Positions 11,321 to 22,029 of a stretch of DNA of 64,000 bases are shown here, one piece after another. Under the pieces are notes generated by a model. The model was not told the origin of the DNA and did not search any database. It saw only the letters and a program-made list of their open reading frames with translations. The position numbers and the translations under genes are program-made. The DNA is from Doris montereyensis. Its lineage: Eukaryota > Mollusca > Gastropoda > Nudibranchia > Dorididae. Location of the stretch: the NCBI GenBank assembly GCA_037039925.1, contig JAXRKP010000079.1, positions 496,427 through 560,426 of the forward strand, given 5' to 3'. The stretch's first letter is position 1; every line of letters begins with the position of its first letter.

Positions 11321-11385
11321 ATATTACCCTGTGGGTTCTTTGTTATACTCTGTTTCGTTATTGTGTTGGGGTCCTTTCTGCGCAT
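11080..11385 (-). pseudogene. Chimeric open frame spanning the junction of two LINE types
   Basis: 101 codons. The first about 22 residues (HMRRKDPNTITKQSITKNPQ-type block) are the C-terminal region of the RTE-like LINE. From IKKIYKYLGIFFDEKLDW onward the sequence is jockey-like LINE. The frame happens to stay open across the insertion point, so a gene finder would call a false fusion protein here. It is not a gene. Confidence 0.8.
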
Positions 11386-13575
11386 GTGTTCTATCCACTT
11401 CCATTTCTTTCCTTTTAAATATTGTCAGCTGATACTTGCCCAGTTCTTTCCCATAGATTAGTGTTTGAGATAATTTCAGGACAGAATATTTTGACAATTC
11501 TTCTCAGACATCTATTTATGAATGATTGTATTTTTTGCAGGGTTGTTATTGTGGTTCTCCATGTTTCTTAGCCATATGTTAGCACTGACTTGACATTTGA
11601 GTTGAAAATGCTTAGTTTGATTCTTTTGGTAAACGCTTGCTGGACCGTACCTTGTTTAGGCTTAAAATGCTTGTCGTGCTTTCTGTATCCTGGTTTTGAC
11701 ATCTTCTTCCATACCTCCTTGCCATCTATCATGCTTCTCATGTAGCAAAATTTGTCCAGGTTTTGCGAAGAGTCTTGGTAAAAACTTGCAGTTGAGTCTG
11801 AGTCCCACGGATGATGCTATGGCCTCAATGGCACCCGTTGTCTCCTGCATTTACTTGTGCGCGTGTGAAAGCAAAGCGATATCATCAGCCAAGTCTATGT
11901 CGTTAACTTGTGTTGTCCATTGAATGCCATTTCTACTCCCGTTTTTTGCAGTTTTCATCCGGAAGTCGATGGCTAAAAGAAACAGAAAGGAGGAAAAGAA
12001 GACAGCCTTGACAAATTCCTGTCTTGATGCTGAAAGATTCAGAGACTTCTCCAGCATGTATCACTTTCGCAGTCATATCTTCATATGATTTCTGTATTAT
12101 TCTTGTAAGTTTTACGGGTACTCCACAATGTCGCAGGAGTTTCCAAAGAGAATCCCTATGGAGGCTGTCAAATGCTTTCTCAAAGTCGACGAAATTGGTG
12201 TATAGTGGTGAATTTCACTCTAGCGATTACTCACCAATGATGCGCAATGTGGCTACTTGGTCAATACATGATCTATTTTGTCTAAATCTACTCATCTCCT
12301 AGTTCGGCATCGATTGCCCTTTATGTCTTTCAACGATAACCCTGTTGAGAACCTTTCCTGGAACTGACAGTAGCATTACTCCCCTGTAGTCGGTGCACTC
12401 ATTGAGGTCTGCTTTTTTTGGCAATTTGACAAATTGACCCTCTTTCCAGTCATTTGAAAATTCTTCCTTTTCCAAGATCTTTGTGAAAAGGTTATGTAAC
12501 ATGGTAACGGAGCACTCCGTGTTAGTTTTCAGTGCCTCACCAGATTTACCATTTGGTCCTGCTGCCTTTCCACTTTTAATCTTTTCGATTGCATGTTGAA
12601 TCCCCCGCTGGTGTTAGGGAAACTCTAGCTATATCTAGGTCTTCTATTGCCGCCTCTATGCTCGGGGGTTGTGCAGGTGGTGGTCGATTGAGCAATTCTG
12701 AGAAGTGCTTCTTCCAACGAGACATGTTTTCATCTTTTGTGGTAAGAAGATTGACACTTTTGTTTTTTATGAATCTACTCCATTGCCTGTATATACTTCC
12801 CTGTTAGCTTCTTAGTTACAGCATATTTCTCTTTTTCTGCCGCTTTACTGGCCTCTTTAGCTAATTCTTCATAATAATGTCCCTGTCTGTTCTTACACTT
12901 TTCTTTACTTGAGCATTGGCCTCAGTGTATAAGGTTTGGGATTGGGCCTTTGGTTGCTCTGGTTCTTGACGTGTGTAGCTGAATTTTTGCCTTCCAGCAT
13001 TTTATGGAGGTCTCTTAAGAAATTCATTCTTTCTGGTGTTGTGGTTTCTTTCCGAGCGTTTTCTCCCATGTTGCTGTCACACACCTTTCAGATACCTCCA
13101 ATGTTCTTCTATATTACTGTCCTCTACACAAATCGATTGGAAGCTGTGATGGAAAATTCTCATTTTTTCCCTTTCTTCCCTTATAAGACTGACTACGTAT
13201 TTCCTCTTGGTTGTAGTTGCTGGTGTGGCTCTGTAATGTTTTAATCTAAATTTTACTTTCCCTTAACAAGGTGGTGATCCGAACTGACATTCGCTCCTCG
13301 ATAAACTTTAACATCGCTGAGAGAGGATCTAAATCGTTTGTTAATACACAGATGGTCAATTTGTTTCTGTGTCTTTTGATCTTGTGAAATCCAAGTGGCA
13401 AGGTGTATCCTTTTGTGTTTGAAAAGACTGCCTCCTATCATAAGGTTGTAGATTGCATACATGTCCACAAAAAGTTCTCCGTGTTCATTCATTGTCCCTA
13501 ATCCGTGCTTTCCCCATGACTTCTTCAAATCCTTTTTCAATACTCTTTCCATTAGTAACAATATCAGAGATTCTT
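11321..13575 (-). mobile_element. RTE-like LINE body (endonuclease end to RT C-terminus), 5' truncated
   Basis: On the minus strand the endonuclease end (13,561-13,253) has SWGKHGLGTMNEHGELFVD, HKRIHLATWISQDQKTQKQI, DHLCINKRF and ANVSSDHHLVKGK. The RT includes NDWKEGQFVKLPKKADLNEC, TDYRGVMLLSVPGKVLNRVI (12,502-12,299) and LADDIALLSH, with the catalytic block at 11,881-11,892. LADD replaces the usual FADD or YADD. Downstream come KTRIQKARQAF, INRCLRRIVK and the KWIEHMRRKDPNTITKQSI block. Multiple frameshifts make it inactive. Its own tail continues at 10,205-10,484. Confidence 0.92.
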
Positions 13576-14250
13576 GAAAGAGAAAGGGGGCTACTTCAAG
13601 AAGATCAGTTTTGTTTTGCGTTCTTTTCTTTTGATTTCTTTATTTGCGTTTTTCTCGAAATGTAATTGTTGTTTTTGTTTACATTAATGTTCGATCTCCT
13701 CCGTTATTTACCGACCAAGTCGTGTCATATGTGGTACACGTAATGCCCTTGTCAATACAAAAAAGAAATGCGTGATCAAGGATTTTTAATATAATATCTT
13801 GCATATCTAAACAAACAAAAAACATTATTGGGTAATACAAATGACATATTTGCATATACATACGATATACATTATGTTATAAAATTCATAAAACAATATC
13901 CAATTAAAATGTCTCACTTATTACTGGTCAGATTTTAGGTATTAAATGGGGAAAAAAGCCAAACGATTTGCTCTGATTTTGAGTAATTTGATTCGTATGT
14001 AAAATGAGGAGATCGAATTTGACGATTGGGCCAAACAACATCCAAGATGGCAGCCGTTTGCATGGCAACCAAGGATGCTACAAAGCTTCAAATTCTAAGG
14101 ATATAGTAGGATGACTACATTTTTTACAGTTACACTTAGCATATAACCGAGATGGAAAAAAATCATTTAAAAACACACAAAAAACCCCCAAACAAAAACA
14201 AACCAACAAGACCTCAGAAGGCAACCCCAAACCTTACCCCCCCCCCTCTC
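13576..14250. other. Unassigned AT-rich spacer
   Basis: No gene recognised. At 14,045-14,085 there is a conserved dispersed motif (CCAAGATGGCAGCCGTTTGC followed by ATGGCAACCA) that recurs in reverse orientation at 44,049 and 56,398. Confidence 0.4.
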
Positions 14251-14254
14251 CCCA

Positions 14255-14575
14255 TCCCCACTTCTTCCTTAAAAACCAACGGGGACGACTCATCAACCAA
14301 AAGATCATGTGTTCGTGCTCGGCATGTTAAAGAAATTTCTCGAGTTTTTTTCTCGAATGAAACCCACCACCCACTTCCTGGTCCAGGTAGGTGGATCCAC
14401 ACCAAGTCACATCGGAGACAGACGATTAAACTGAAAGTCCCGTGTGCAGATTACGATACTCTCTGCATGTTAAAGATATCCCTGACCTTTTCCAGGGCAG
14501 ACTGAGCAACATTTCGGAAAGTCCTACCCACAAACCCCGAGATCATCTTAGCTGTAGATATTGGTATATTCAAAT
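14255..14575 (+). mobile_element. tRNA-derived SINE, family A
   Basis: Weak tRNA-like head (TCAACCAAAAGATCATGTGT; B-box remnant GTTCGTGC), then the family body: CCAGGTAGGTGGATCCACAC, CATCGGAGACAGACGATTAA, GTGTGCAGATTACGATACTC, TGTTAAAGATATCCCTGACC and CCCCGAGATCATCTTAGCTG. It is followed by a simple tail of ATCAA repeats. Such elements are mobilised by a partner LINE. Confidence 0.88.
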
Positions 14576-14710
14576 CAAATCAAATCAAATCAAATGTAAT
14601 ATAATCAAATCAAATCAAATATAATCAAATCAAATCAAAGTTAATCAAATCAAATCAAATCAAATCGAATCAAATCTAATCAAATCTAATCAAATCAAAT
14701 CAAATCAAGC
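14570..14710. repeat. (AATCA)n microsatellite, expanded SINE tail
   Basis: About 140 bp of AAATC/AATCA pentamers directly following the SINE body. Shorter versions of the same tail follow other family A copies (for example 15,385-15,403), so the tract grew from the SINE's own 3' tail. Confidence 0.93.
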
Positions 14711-15029
14711 GTTAGAAGCTTATGTCCAAGGCATGCAAATCAGAAGAATCAGAAGACTATAGAAATATTACAAATGAAACTGCGTTACTTGCTCCAGCAC
14801 AGCAGGAGATACATTGAACATTTCTGCAAAAAATAGCTCGTTATCACGTGATGTATATCTGTTACATGTATTATAAAATCTGTTTTTCATCTTCAAATGT
14901 TATGTAACTGCACTAGGACTTAATCTACGAGTGTCATGTTTTACCTCGTTTTGAGTGTGCACAGGCAGGAGATACATTGAGGATCGATATAATATACAGA
15001 CAGAAAAATAGATCGACAAATATATTTAG

Positions 15030-15030
15030 A

Positions 15031-15080
<50 letters not shown>
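15030..15080. repeat. (GA)n microsatellite
   Basis: About 50 bp of GA dinucleotides immediately before a SINE head. Confidence 0.95.
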
Positions 15081-15082
<2 letters not shown>

Positions 15083-15086
<4 letters not shown>

Positions 15087-15403
15087 CGATAATCCAGAGG
15101 CAAAGTGTTGGTCTTTGGACCAAAGGTAGTGGGTTCGAGCCCCGCCACCTATTAAAATATGTTCTGAGTTTTTCGAGCAAAATCTACCCCCTCCCACTGG
15201 TCCAGTAGTGGGATCGACACCTTGTCCCATCAGAGACGGACGATAAAAATGGAAATTCGGTGTGCAGATCACAACACTCTGTGCAAGTGGAAAGATCCTT
15301 GGCTGTTTATAGGGCAGTCCGGGCGAAAATTAAAAATCCTACCAAAACCCCCGGATCACCTCAGTTGTGGATGTGGATAGATTTAAATCAAATCAAATCG
15401 AAT
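15083..15403 (+). mobile_element. tRNA-derived SINE, family A (well preserved)
   Basis: Head with A-box-like AATCCAGAGGCAAAGTGTTG and B-box GTGGGTTCGAGCCCC (15,128-15,143). The body follows the family order: ACTGGTCCAGTAGTGGGATC, CATCAGAGACGGACGATAAA, GTGTGCAGATCACAACACTC, then CCCCCGGATCACCTCAGTTG, ending TTAAATCAAATC. Confidence 0.92.
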
Positions 15404-15599
15404 GCATGTACTACCTCATATCGTGCCGAACTATCATCATGGACCATATTGTAGATATGTTTTCTTTTTGTCCTTTTTCTCTTTCCTTTTTATTCTTATG
15501 TTTATCAACGTCTTGCTGATAATGCTGATAAATGTCGAAACAGACATGTTTTAAAAAAAGAAGAATTGGATTTCTGTTTGTGCAAACTCTTGAGAAAGC

Positions 15600-16690
15600 T
15601 TAAACGAATAGGTTTTCACTTTCGGACGAATTCCATCCTATCTTTACTGATGTAGGTTTACACTTATGGACGAATTCTATCCTATCTTTACTGATGTAGG
15701 TTTACACTTATGGACGAATTCCATCCTATCTTTACTGATGTAGGTTTACACTTATGGACGAATTCTATCCTATCTTTACTGTTGTAGGTTTCCCTTACGG
15801 ACGAATTTCATCCTATCTCTACTGGTGTAGGTTTTCCATTACGGACAAATTCTATCCCATTTTTACTGTTGTAGGTTTTCACTTATGGACGAATTCCATC
15901 CTATCTCTACTGGTGTAGGTTTTCCCTTTACAGACGAATTCCATCCTATCTCTACTGGTGTAGTTTTTCCCTTACAGACGAATTCCATCCTATCTCTACT
16001 GGTGTAGGTTTTCCCACTTACAGACGAATTCCATCCTATCTCTACTGGTGTAGGTTTTCCCTTACAGGGAATTCCATCCTATCTCTACTGGTGTAGTTTT
16101 CACTTATGGACGAATTCCATCCTATCTCTCTCCACTGGTGTAGGTTTTCACTTATGGACGAATTCCATCCTATCTCTACTGGTGTAGGTTTTCCCTTACA
16201 GACGAATTCCATCCTATCTCTACTGGTGTAGGTTTTCACTATGGACGAATTCCATCCTATGTTTACTATTGCAGGTTTTCACTTATGGACACTATGGACG
16301 AATTCCATTCCATGTTTACTGTTGTAGGTTTTCCCTTACAGACGAATTCCATCCTATCTCTACTGATGTAGGTTTTCCCTTACAGACGAATTCCATCCTA
16401 TCTCTACTGGTGTAGGTTTTCCACTTAAAGACGAATTCCATCCTATCTCTACTGGTGTAGTTTTTTCACCACAAGGAAAACAATTATGGACGAATTCCAT
16501 CCTATCTCTACTGGTGTAGGTTTTCCCCTTACAATTTTACGAATTCCATCCTATCTCTACTGGTGTAGGTTTTCACTATGGACGAATTCCATTCTATCTC
16601 TACTGGTGTAGGTTTTCCCTTACAGACGAATTCCATCCTATCTCTACTGGTGTAGGTTTTTCACTTTCGGGCGAATTCAATTCTTTTATG
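15600..16690. repeat. 44-bp tandem repeat, about 24 copies
   Basis: Unit: GACGAATTCCATCCTATCTC then TACTGGTGTAGGTTTTCCCTTACA. First copies (15,620-15,780) carry TTTACTGATGTAGGTTTACAC variants and later copies carry CTCTACTGGTGTAG, so there are at least two amplification waves. The flank just before it (GTTTGTGCAAACTCTTGAG, AAGCTTAAACGAATAGG) is also found with two units at 18,855-18,970. Confidence 0.95.
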
Positions 16691-16984
16691 GGGTGTTTTG
16701 TTTCTTTCTTTCTTTTTATCTCAAAATTTGTTTACGAAATAGTTGATTACATGCAATGTCAAATATGACCAGTTTTATTGACCTCATCAGAAGATTACGT
16801 AAACAAAACGTACGTATTATATATTAATAACGCTGGCAAATGGAATGGAATGTGTTCGCCAAGGCGGTCTGTATAGAAGGCCTTGTTAGAAGGCCTGGAT
16901 TAGATTAGATTTTGTGTTTTCAACACAAAAGGAAAACAAATAATGAAAACAAATTGCTTGAATGCATGGACGATAACCCTAGAG

Positions 16985-17052
16985 CACACACACACACACG
17001 CACATACACACAAACCCCCCCCCCCACACACACACATACACACACACACATC
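16985..17052. repeat. (CA)n microsatellite with poly-C
   Basis: CACACA runs interrupted by CCCCCCCCCC at 17,015-17,025. Confidence 0.95.
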
Positions 17053-17339
17053 AGAAACGTACCAGGGTAAGATGAACTTCGCGCCTTCAAACAATTTTAT
17101 AACTTTTATTGCTATGATTAAATAGACAAGTATTTAAAAAAAAATATCATTAGACAGATCTGATAGGTAACCGAAAACAGATGTGCTCCCAGTGGGGTTT
17201 GCACACCAAAAGCGCTGTGTCGAATCAGCGTGTGTTTAGTGTGTCCTGCACACTGTCAAAAATAACGCGCATCACATCTAAAAAAATTAAGATACGAAAG
17301 GACAAAATTACGGAAATTCGATCTTCATACCCTAATGAT

Positions 17340-17812
17340 TTATTGTAATGTACTATATAATGTACTATGTAATGTTCTATGTAATGTTCTATGTAATGTT
17401 CTATGTAATGTACTATGTAGTGTTCTATGTAATGTTCTATGTAATGTTCTATGTTATGTTCTATGTAATGTACTATGTAGTGTTCTATGTAATGTTCTAT
17501 GTAATGTTCTATGTAATGTTCTATGTAATGTTCTATGTAATGTACTATGTAGTGTTCTATGTAATGTTCTATGTAATGTTCTATGTAATGTACTATGTAA
17601 TGTTCTATGTAATGTTCTATGTAATGTTCTATGTAATGTACTATGTAGTGTTCTATGTAATGTTCTATGTTATGTTCTATGTAATGTACTATGTAATGTT
17701 CTATGTAATATACTATATTATGTTTTATGTAATGTACTATGTAATGTTCTATATAATGTACTATGTAATGTTCTATGTAATATATTATGTAATGTTCTAT
17801 GTAATGTTCCTT
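17340..17812. repeat. 12-bp tandem repeat, about 39 copies
   Basis: Unit ATGTAATGTTCT with single-base variants (GTACT, GTAGTG). Because 12 is a multiple of three, long periodic open frames appear on both strands. They are repeat artefacts with no start context or known domain. Confidence 0.95.
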
Positions 17813-18090
17813 CAAGGCCGTTACCGCTCATGATAGAGCCGGAGCTTATCCCCGTTCCAATAGTGTGAAGCGGAGCAGATGACAATTATCACCTCCTGGC
17901 GCCAGGACATTAGCCTGACACAAGTTTTTACTCCCAACCTAGTGTTCGTATCCATTTGGACCCTGGTAGAGTGGGAAACATGCGTGTTAAGTGTCTTTCC
18001 CAAGAAACACAATGCCGGATCTAGCTTGGCTAGGATTCGAACCCGGACCCTATGATCCCAAATCCGGCAGCCACCAAGGCCACTACTGAT
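17813..18090 (-). mobile_element. tRNA-derived SINE, family B
   Basis: On the minus strand the head lies near 18,085 with CCTTGGTGGCTGCCGGATTT and B-box GGGTTCGAATCC (complement of 18,030-18,041). The body has GGCATTGTGTTTCTTGGGAA, AGACACTTAACACGCATG, ACTAGGTTGGGAGTAAAAAC and GATAATTGTCATCTGCTCCG. It is the same family as 42,695-42,980 and 23,955-24,285. Inserted at the end of the 12-bp array. Confidence 0.88.
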
Positions 18091-18837
18091 TTAATGATTG
18101 CTACAGAATTGGAGTAAATAATTGGTTGAAAAGAACGCCCTCACAATAACAAAGCAAAACATTCTAATGAAATACGAGCGATAAGTCGTAAAAGGATTTT
18201 GTGTTAAATAGAAATAATTTGCCTTTCTGTTTGTGGACAGTACATTAACGTGCGTCCATGCTCAAGTTGAACGTAATGTGCCCACCAGTCTGAATACCAA
18301 TGTGTTCGGTCTGACTGACAATAGGCCTATGCCTGGAGGGTAGTAAAGTTCTTACAACCATCGACTTTCAAACAATTTGAGGGTGATAAGGTCTTTAGTG
18401 AATTCCAACCGCTCATCGAGGACGAGCTCAAGGCCTTTCACCATCGATGACATGTTGTCCAATTGACACATCAATATTACTACTAGTTCCATTTTTAGAT
18501 CACCTAGCTCCTGTCCTAACAGCCATTGTTAATGAATCTCTAAAAATCGGAATTGTACCTAAATTCTTTAAACTCCTGAAGCTTTAAATAACTATAGACA
18601 TTTTTTTTAAATTGGAAAAGGTCGTTGCAAAGCAATCGATCTTCTGAAATGTAATTTGTTCAAACCCAATCATTCAGCTTACAGACGATATCACACACAA
18701 CAGAAATAACCTTGCTCAAAACACAAAATGATTCGTTCTGCGCTGTGGATGAAGGCAACGTGTCAGTCTTAATCCAGCTTGATTTATGCGCGGCGTTTGA
18801 TACATTTGCCCATTCTACTCTTATTGAATGGAGAATA

Positions 18838-18970
18838 GAGGTAGGATTTGGTAGGATTTCTGTTTGTGCAAACTCTTGAGGAAAGCTTAAACGAATAGGT
18901 TTTCACTTACGGACGAATTTCATCCTATTTTTACTAGTGTAGATTTTCACTTACGGACGAATTTCATCCA
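18838..18970 (+). repeat. Two units of the 44-bp satellite plus its flank, inserted in the CR1 RT
   Basis: GTTTGTGCAAACTCTTGAGG, AAGCTTAAACGAATAGG and two copies of CACTTACGGACGAATTTCAT. The same flank and unit open the big array at 15,570-15,700. The LINE sequence on both sides contains near-copies of CCATTCT-CTTATTGAA, which looks like a duplicated target or overlap. Confidence 0.85.
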
Positions 18971-19081
18971 AAAATGGCATTCGTTGATATTCTCCATTCT
19001 CTTATTGAACAACTTTCCAAAACGTTTGGTCTAGCTGGCGCTGTGTTGGACTGGTTTACTTCATATCTTCATGATCGTACC

Positions 19082-19084
<3 letters not shown>

Positions 19085-19135
<51 letters not shown>

Positions 19136-19173
19136 TTTGAGTATCTTATCTCTCTCTCTCTCTTTCTTCCAGA

Positions 19174-19204
<31 letters not shown>

Positions 19205-19289
19205 ATTCCATCGTCTCTCTCTCTCTCTCTCTCTCTGGGAGAATTTCTCACTCTCTTTTGTCTGCCAGAGAACTTTCTATTTCTCTCTC

Positions 19290-19363
<74 letters not shown>

Positions 19364-19455
19364 GAACTCTTTACTCAGGTCAATCTCTCTCTCTCTCGAA
19401 CTCTTCTCTCTCTCTCTTTCTCTCGAACACTTTAGCTCTCTCTCTCTCTCTCTCT

Positions 19456-19548
<93 letters not shown>

Positions 19549-19553
19549 AATCT
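19085..19553. repeat. (CT)n microsatellite, interrupted, inside the CR1 LINE
   Basis: CT blocks alternate with short remnants such as CCAGAGAACTTTCTATTT and CGAACTCTTTACTCAGGTCA. The LINE RT sequence is picked up again at 19,556. Confidence 0.95.
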
Positions 19554-19857
19554 TCTCCTTTCCCGATCAAATACAGAGTTCCACAAGGGTCAGTGCTTGA
19601 TCCATTACTGTTTGCATTGTATACACGACCGCTTGGTGATATTGTCAAGCGGCATTGGGTCAAACACTACATGTATGCTGACGATACGCAGCTTTACACA
19701 TCTGTCATGTCTATGACGACACTTTTGGAATCCATGGAGTTATGTGTATCAGATGTAAAAACAGCTAGTAGGGGCGACCATCCTCTACCTTTGTGGGCAA
19801 AACTGGCGTTAGCCAATGATGACAGAGTGGGGTTGCAGAATGTAAAGTCATCCCTTA

Positions 19858-19864
<7 letters not shown>

Positions 19865-19901
<37 letters not shown>

Positions 19902-20090
19902 CTGTCAAGCGAACACTATCCAATATTATATTTTATAAGCGAACACTATAGACTCAATATTGTCCATATATAAACATATATATATATTTTCTCCTCATAT
20001 ATATATATATTTGGCCTTCATATATATATATATAATTTTATATAGGCGTATATATATATAATTTTCTGCCGGATATATATATATCATGTC
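19865..20090. repeat. (AT)n blocks interleaved with a degenerate tandem unit
   Basis: Five or more AT tracts separated by TTTTCTGTCAAGCGAACACT and CTCAATATTGTCCA. The same spacer words recur at 22,910-23,115 between GA tracts. Confidence 0.85.
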
Positions 20091-20580
20091 ATGAGCTGGC
20101 TAACAGGCAAACCGAGGCGCCTTCATAACCTCTCCCTGGGTGTACAGAACTCGTAATCCTGGTAAGGCAATCTGTCTAGGAGAAGGAAAATTTGATATTA
20201 AACCATGGGCAGACAGGGCTCATGAGCTTCAGGAAAGCTACCTGTCTAAAAAACGACCTGTCTAAGAGTGAATCTCTGAATTCAATCCCGGTCCTCCAAG
20301 TTTTGGTGTTATGTGTCAGGTCAACGTCCCACCTTTGTAAAGACTACCCGCTACAGAAATGGCAACAACAAAGAACCGAAATACTCAAGACTTGGGAGAT
20401 TGTCCAGTTGTGCCAGAGTGCCTTTGATGAAGGTCACGTGTGAAACCCGTGAGGCAACCTTTCACCCAACCGAATCTCTGGCATCTCTCAAGCACAATCT
20501 TTGAGTTGGCACTTGGATTTTGCAAACACTTTTTTGAAGCATCGGGAATACATCAAGTTGCAAGATATGGAAAGATAAAA
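20091..20580. other. Unassigned, possibly decayed LINE 5' region
   Basis: No recognisable domain. It lies just upstream of an endonuclease relic in the same orientation, so it may be the degenerate start of that element. Confidence 0.3.
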
Positions 20581-20584
20581 TTTG

Positions 20585-20985
20585 AACAAATTAGGAGTGA
20601 GTGAGGAGCGTTTGACGGACTCAGGAAAATATACCTAGCAACGGGGGAAAACTTTTGTTATTCTGGTAGGAAAAAGGGACAACGCATTGAAGTGGTTGGC
20701 GTAATCATGGATAAAAAAGACCAAGAAAAGTCTAAGGAATGGGAATCAATTAATTCCAGGAGCACCTGAGCCAGGTTGTTTTTCTCAAATCAGATGTCAG
20801 AGTCATTAGAGAAGCTGATGTCGACACAGACCACCTTCTAGTCTTAGGTAAATTAAGACAAGCTTAAAAGCTGGAAGAAGAAAGATGCCCCAAGACTATT
20901 CGACTCATCGCAACACATGGATCTTAAAAATCAAAACATAAGGAAGACTCTTGCTCAACAACTTTCAGATCAGTTCATATTCATG
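20585..20985 (+). mobile_element. RTE-like LINE endonuclease relic with internal deletion
   Basis: Plus strand reads CYSGRKKGQRIEVVGVIMDK, EWESINSRST-ARLF (the 'YSG...GVGLILNKK...W.P.NSRIITARF' block). A few bases later, in another frame, it reads SDVRVIREADVDTDHLLVLG and KLRQA (the end of the endonuclease, '.DVRV.RGAD..SDHHLVLAKLR'). About 100 residues between these blocks are missing, so an internal deletion joined the two parts. Confidence 0.75.
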
Positions 20986-21034
20986 CACAAGGGCACATGG
21001 ACTTCATTAAATTACATAACAACACTTGGGCACA

Positions 21035-21035
21035 T

Positions 21036-21081
<46 letters not shown>

Positions 21082-21249
21082 AAAAAAGAAGAAGAAAGAA
21101 AGAAGAAAGAAAGAAAGAAGAAAAAAAAAGAAGAAAAAGAAAAAGAAAGAAAGAAAAAGAAGAAAAAAAAGAAAGAAAGAAGAAAGAAGAAAGAAAGAAA
21201 GAAGAGAAAGAAAAAGAAAGAAAAAGAAAAAGAAGAAGAAGAAAGAAAG

Positions 21250-21327
<78 letters not shown>
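21035..21327. repeat. (GA)n and GAA/AAAG-rich microsatellite
   Basis: GA dinucleotides flank a purine-only GAAA/AAGAA core (21,075-21,250). It splits the 36-bp tandem repeat described next, one copy of which lies on its left at 20,980. Confidence 0.96.
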
Positions 21328-21330
<3 letters not shown>

Positions 21331-21335
21331 TAGAT

Positions 21336-21692
21336 TATTACATGCACAAGGGCACATGGAACTTCCTAGATTATTACATGCACAAGGGCACATGGGACTT
21401 CCTAGATTATTACATGCACAAGGGCATCCAGCCATATGGGACTTCAACTAGATTATTACATGCACAAGGGCACATGGGACTTCCTAGATTATTACATGCA
21501 CAAGGGCACATGGACTTCCTAGATTATTACATGCACAAGGGCACATGGGACTTCCTAGATTATTACATGCACAAGGGCACATGGGACTTCTTTCTAGATT
21601 ATTACATGCACAAGGGCACATTTATTACTTTCATTCTAAGGGACTTCCTAGATTATTACATGCACAAGGGCACATGGGACTTCCAGATTATC
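21336..21692. repeat. 36-bp tandem repeat, about 9-10 copies
   Basis: Unit TAGATTATTACATGCACAAG then GGCACATGGGACTTCC. Two copies contain local insertions (ATCCAGCCAT at about 21,426 and TTATTACTTTCATT at about 21,620). An older copy lies left of the GA tract at 20,980-21,010. Confidence 0.95.
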
Positions 21693-22029
21693 GTCCATCT
21701 CCGACAATGCTAGTTGTGTATGTTGGGTGCAATGGGCAGCACTCGTGTTGTTCTGCCTGCCACAGGATAAGCGAGCAGATGAAACCTGAAAAAAAGTCAG
21801 CCATGTTACTGGTTTCAAATTAAAGCCTGCAAAAGTATTTAGGAGGTTTAAAAAAAAACTAAATGTTTTCCAATGGATCGACATGTAAAATAGTTCTGCT
21901 CTATTCGATTGCTTTTGGATGCGTAGTTGTGGTGTTTCAATTGTGCGTTGTTGTGTGGATGTTGGAGGCAAGCCCTTTCATGTTCCTTTTCTCCAAATCG
22001 TTTGTCTCTTTTCTGCTAGGCAAGCATGG

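Larger units (their letters stand above)
18365..19870 (+). mobile_element. CR1-like LINE reverse transcriptase, interrupted by satellite and microsatellite
   Basis: Frames in order: FSEFQPLIEDELKAF; HLAPVLTAIVNESLKIGIVP; LEKVVAKQ; LFKPNHSAYRRYHTQQ; AVDEGNVSVLIQLDLCAAFD (about 18,740-18,800). After an insertion it resumes with LIEQLSKTFGLAGAVLDWFT and SYLHDRTQS (about 19,005-19,085). After a CT tract it resumes again with YRVPQGSVLDPLLFALYTRP and MYADDTQLYTSV (catalytic YADD at 19,674-19,685), then SMELCVSDVKT. This is the CR1/L2-type RT order. It is inactive, with frameshifts, stops and two large interruptions. Confidence 0.92.
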
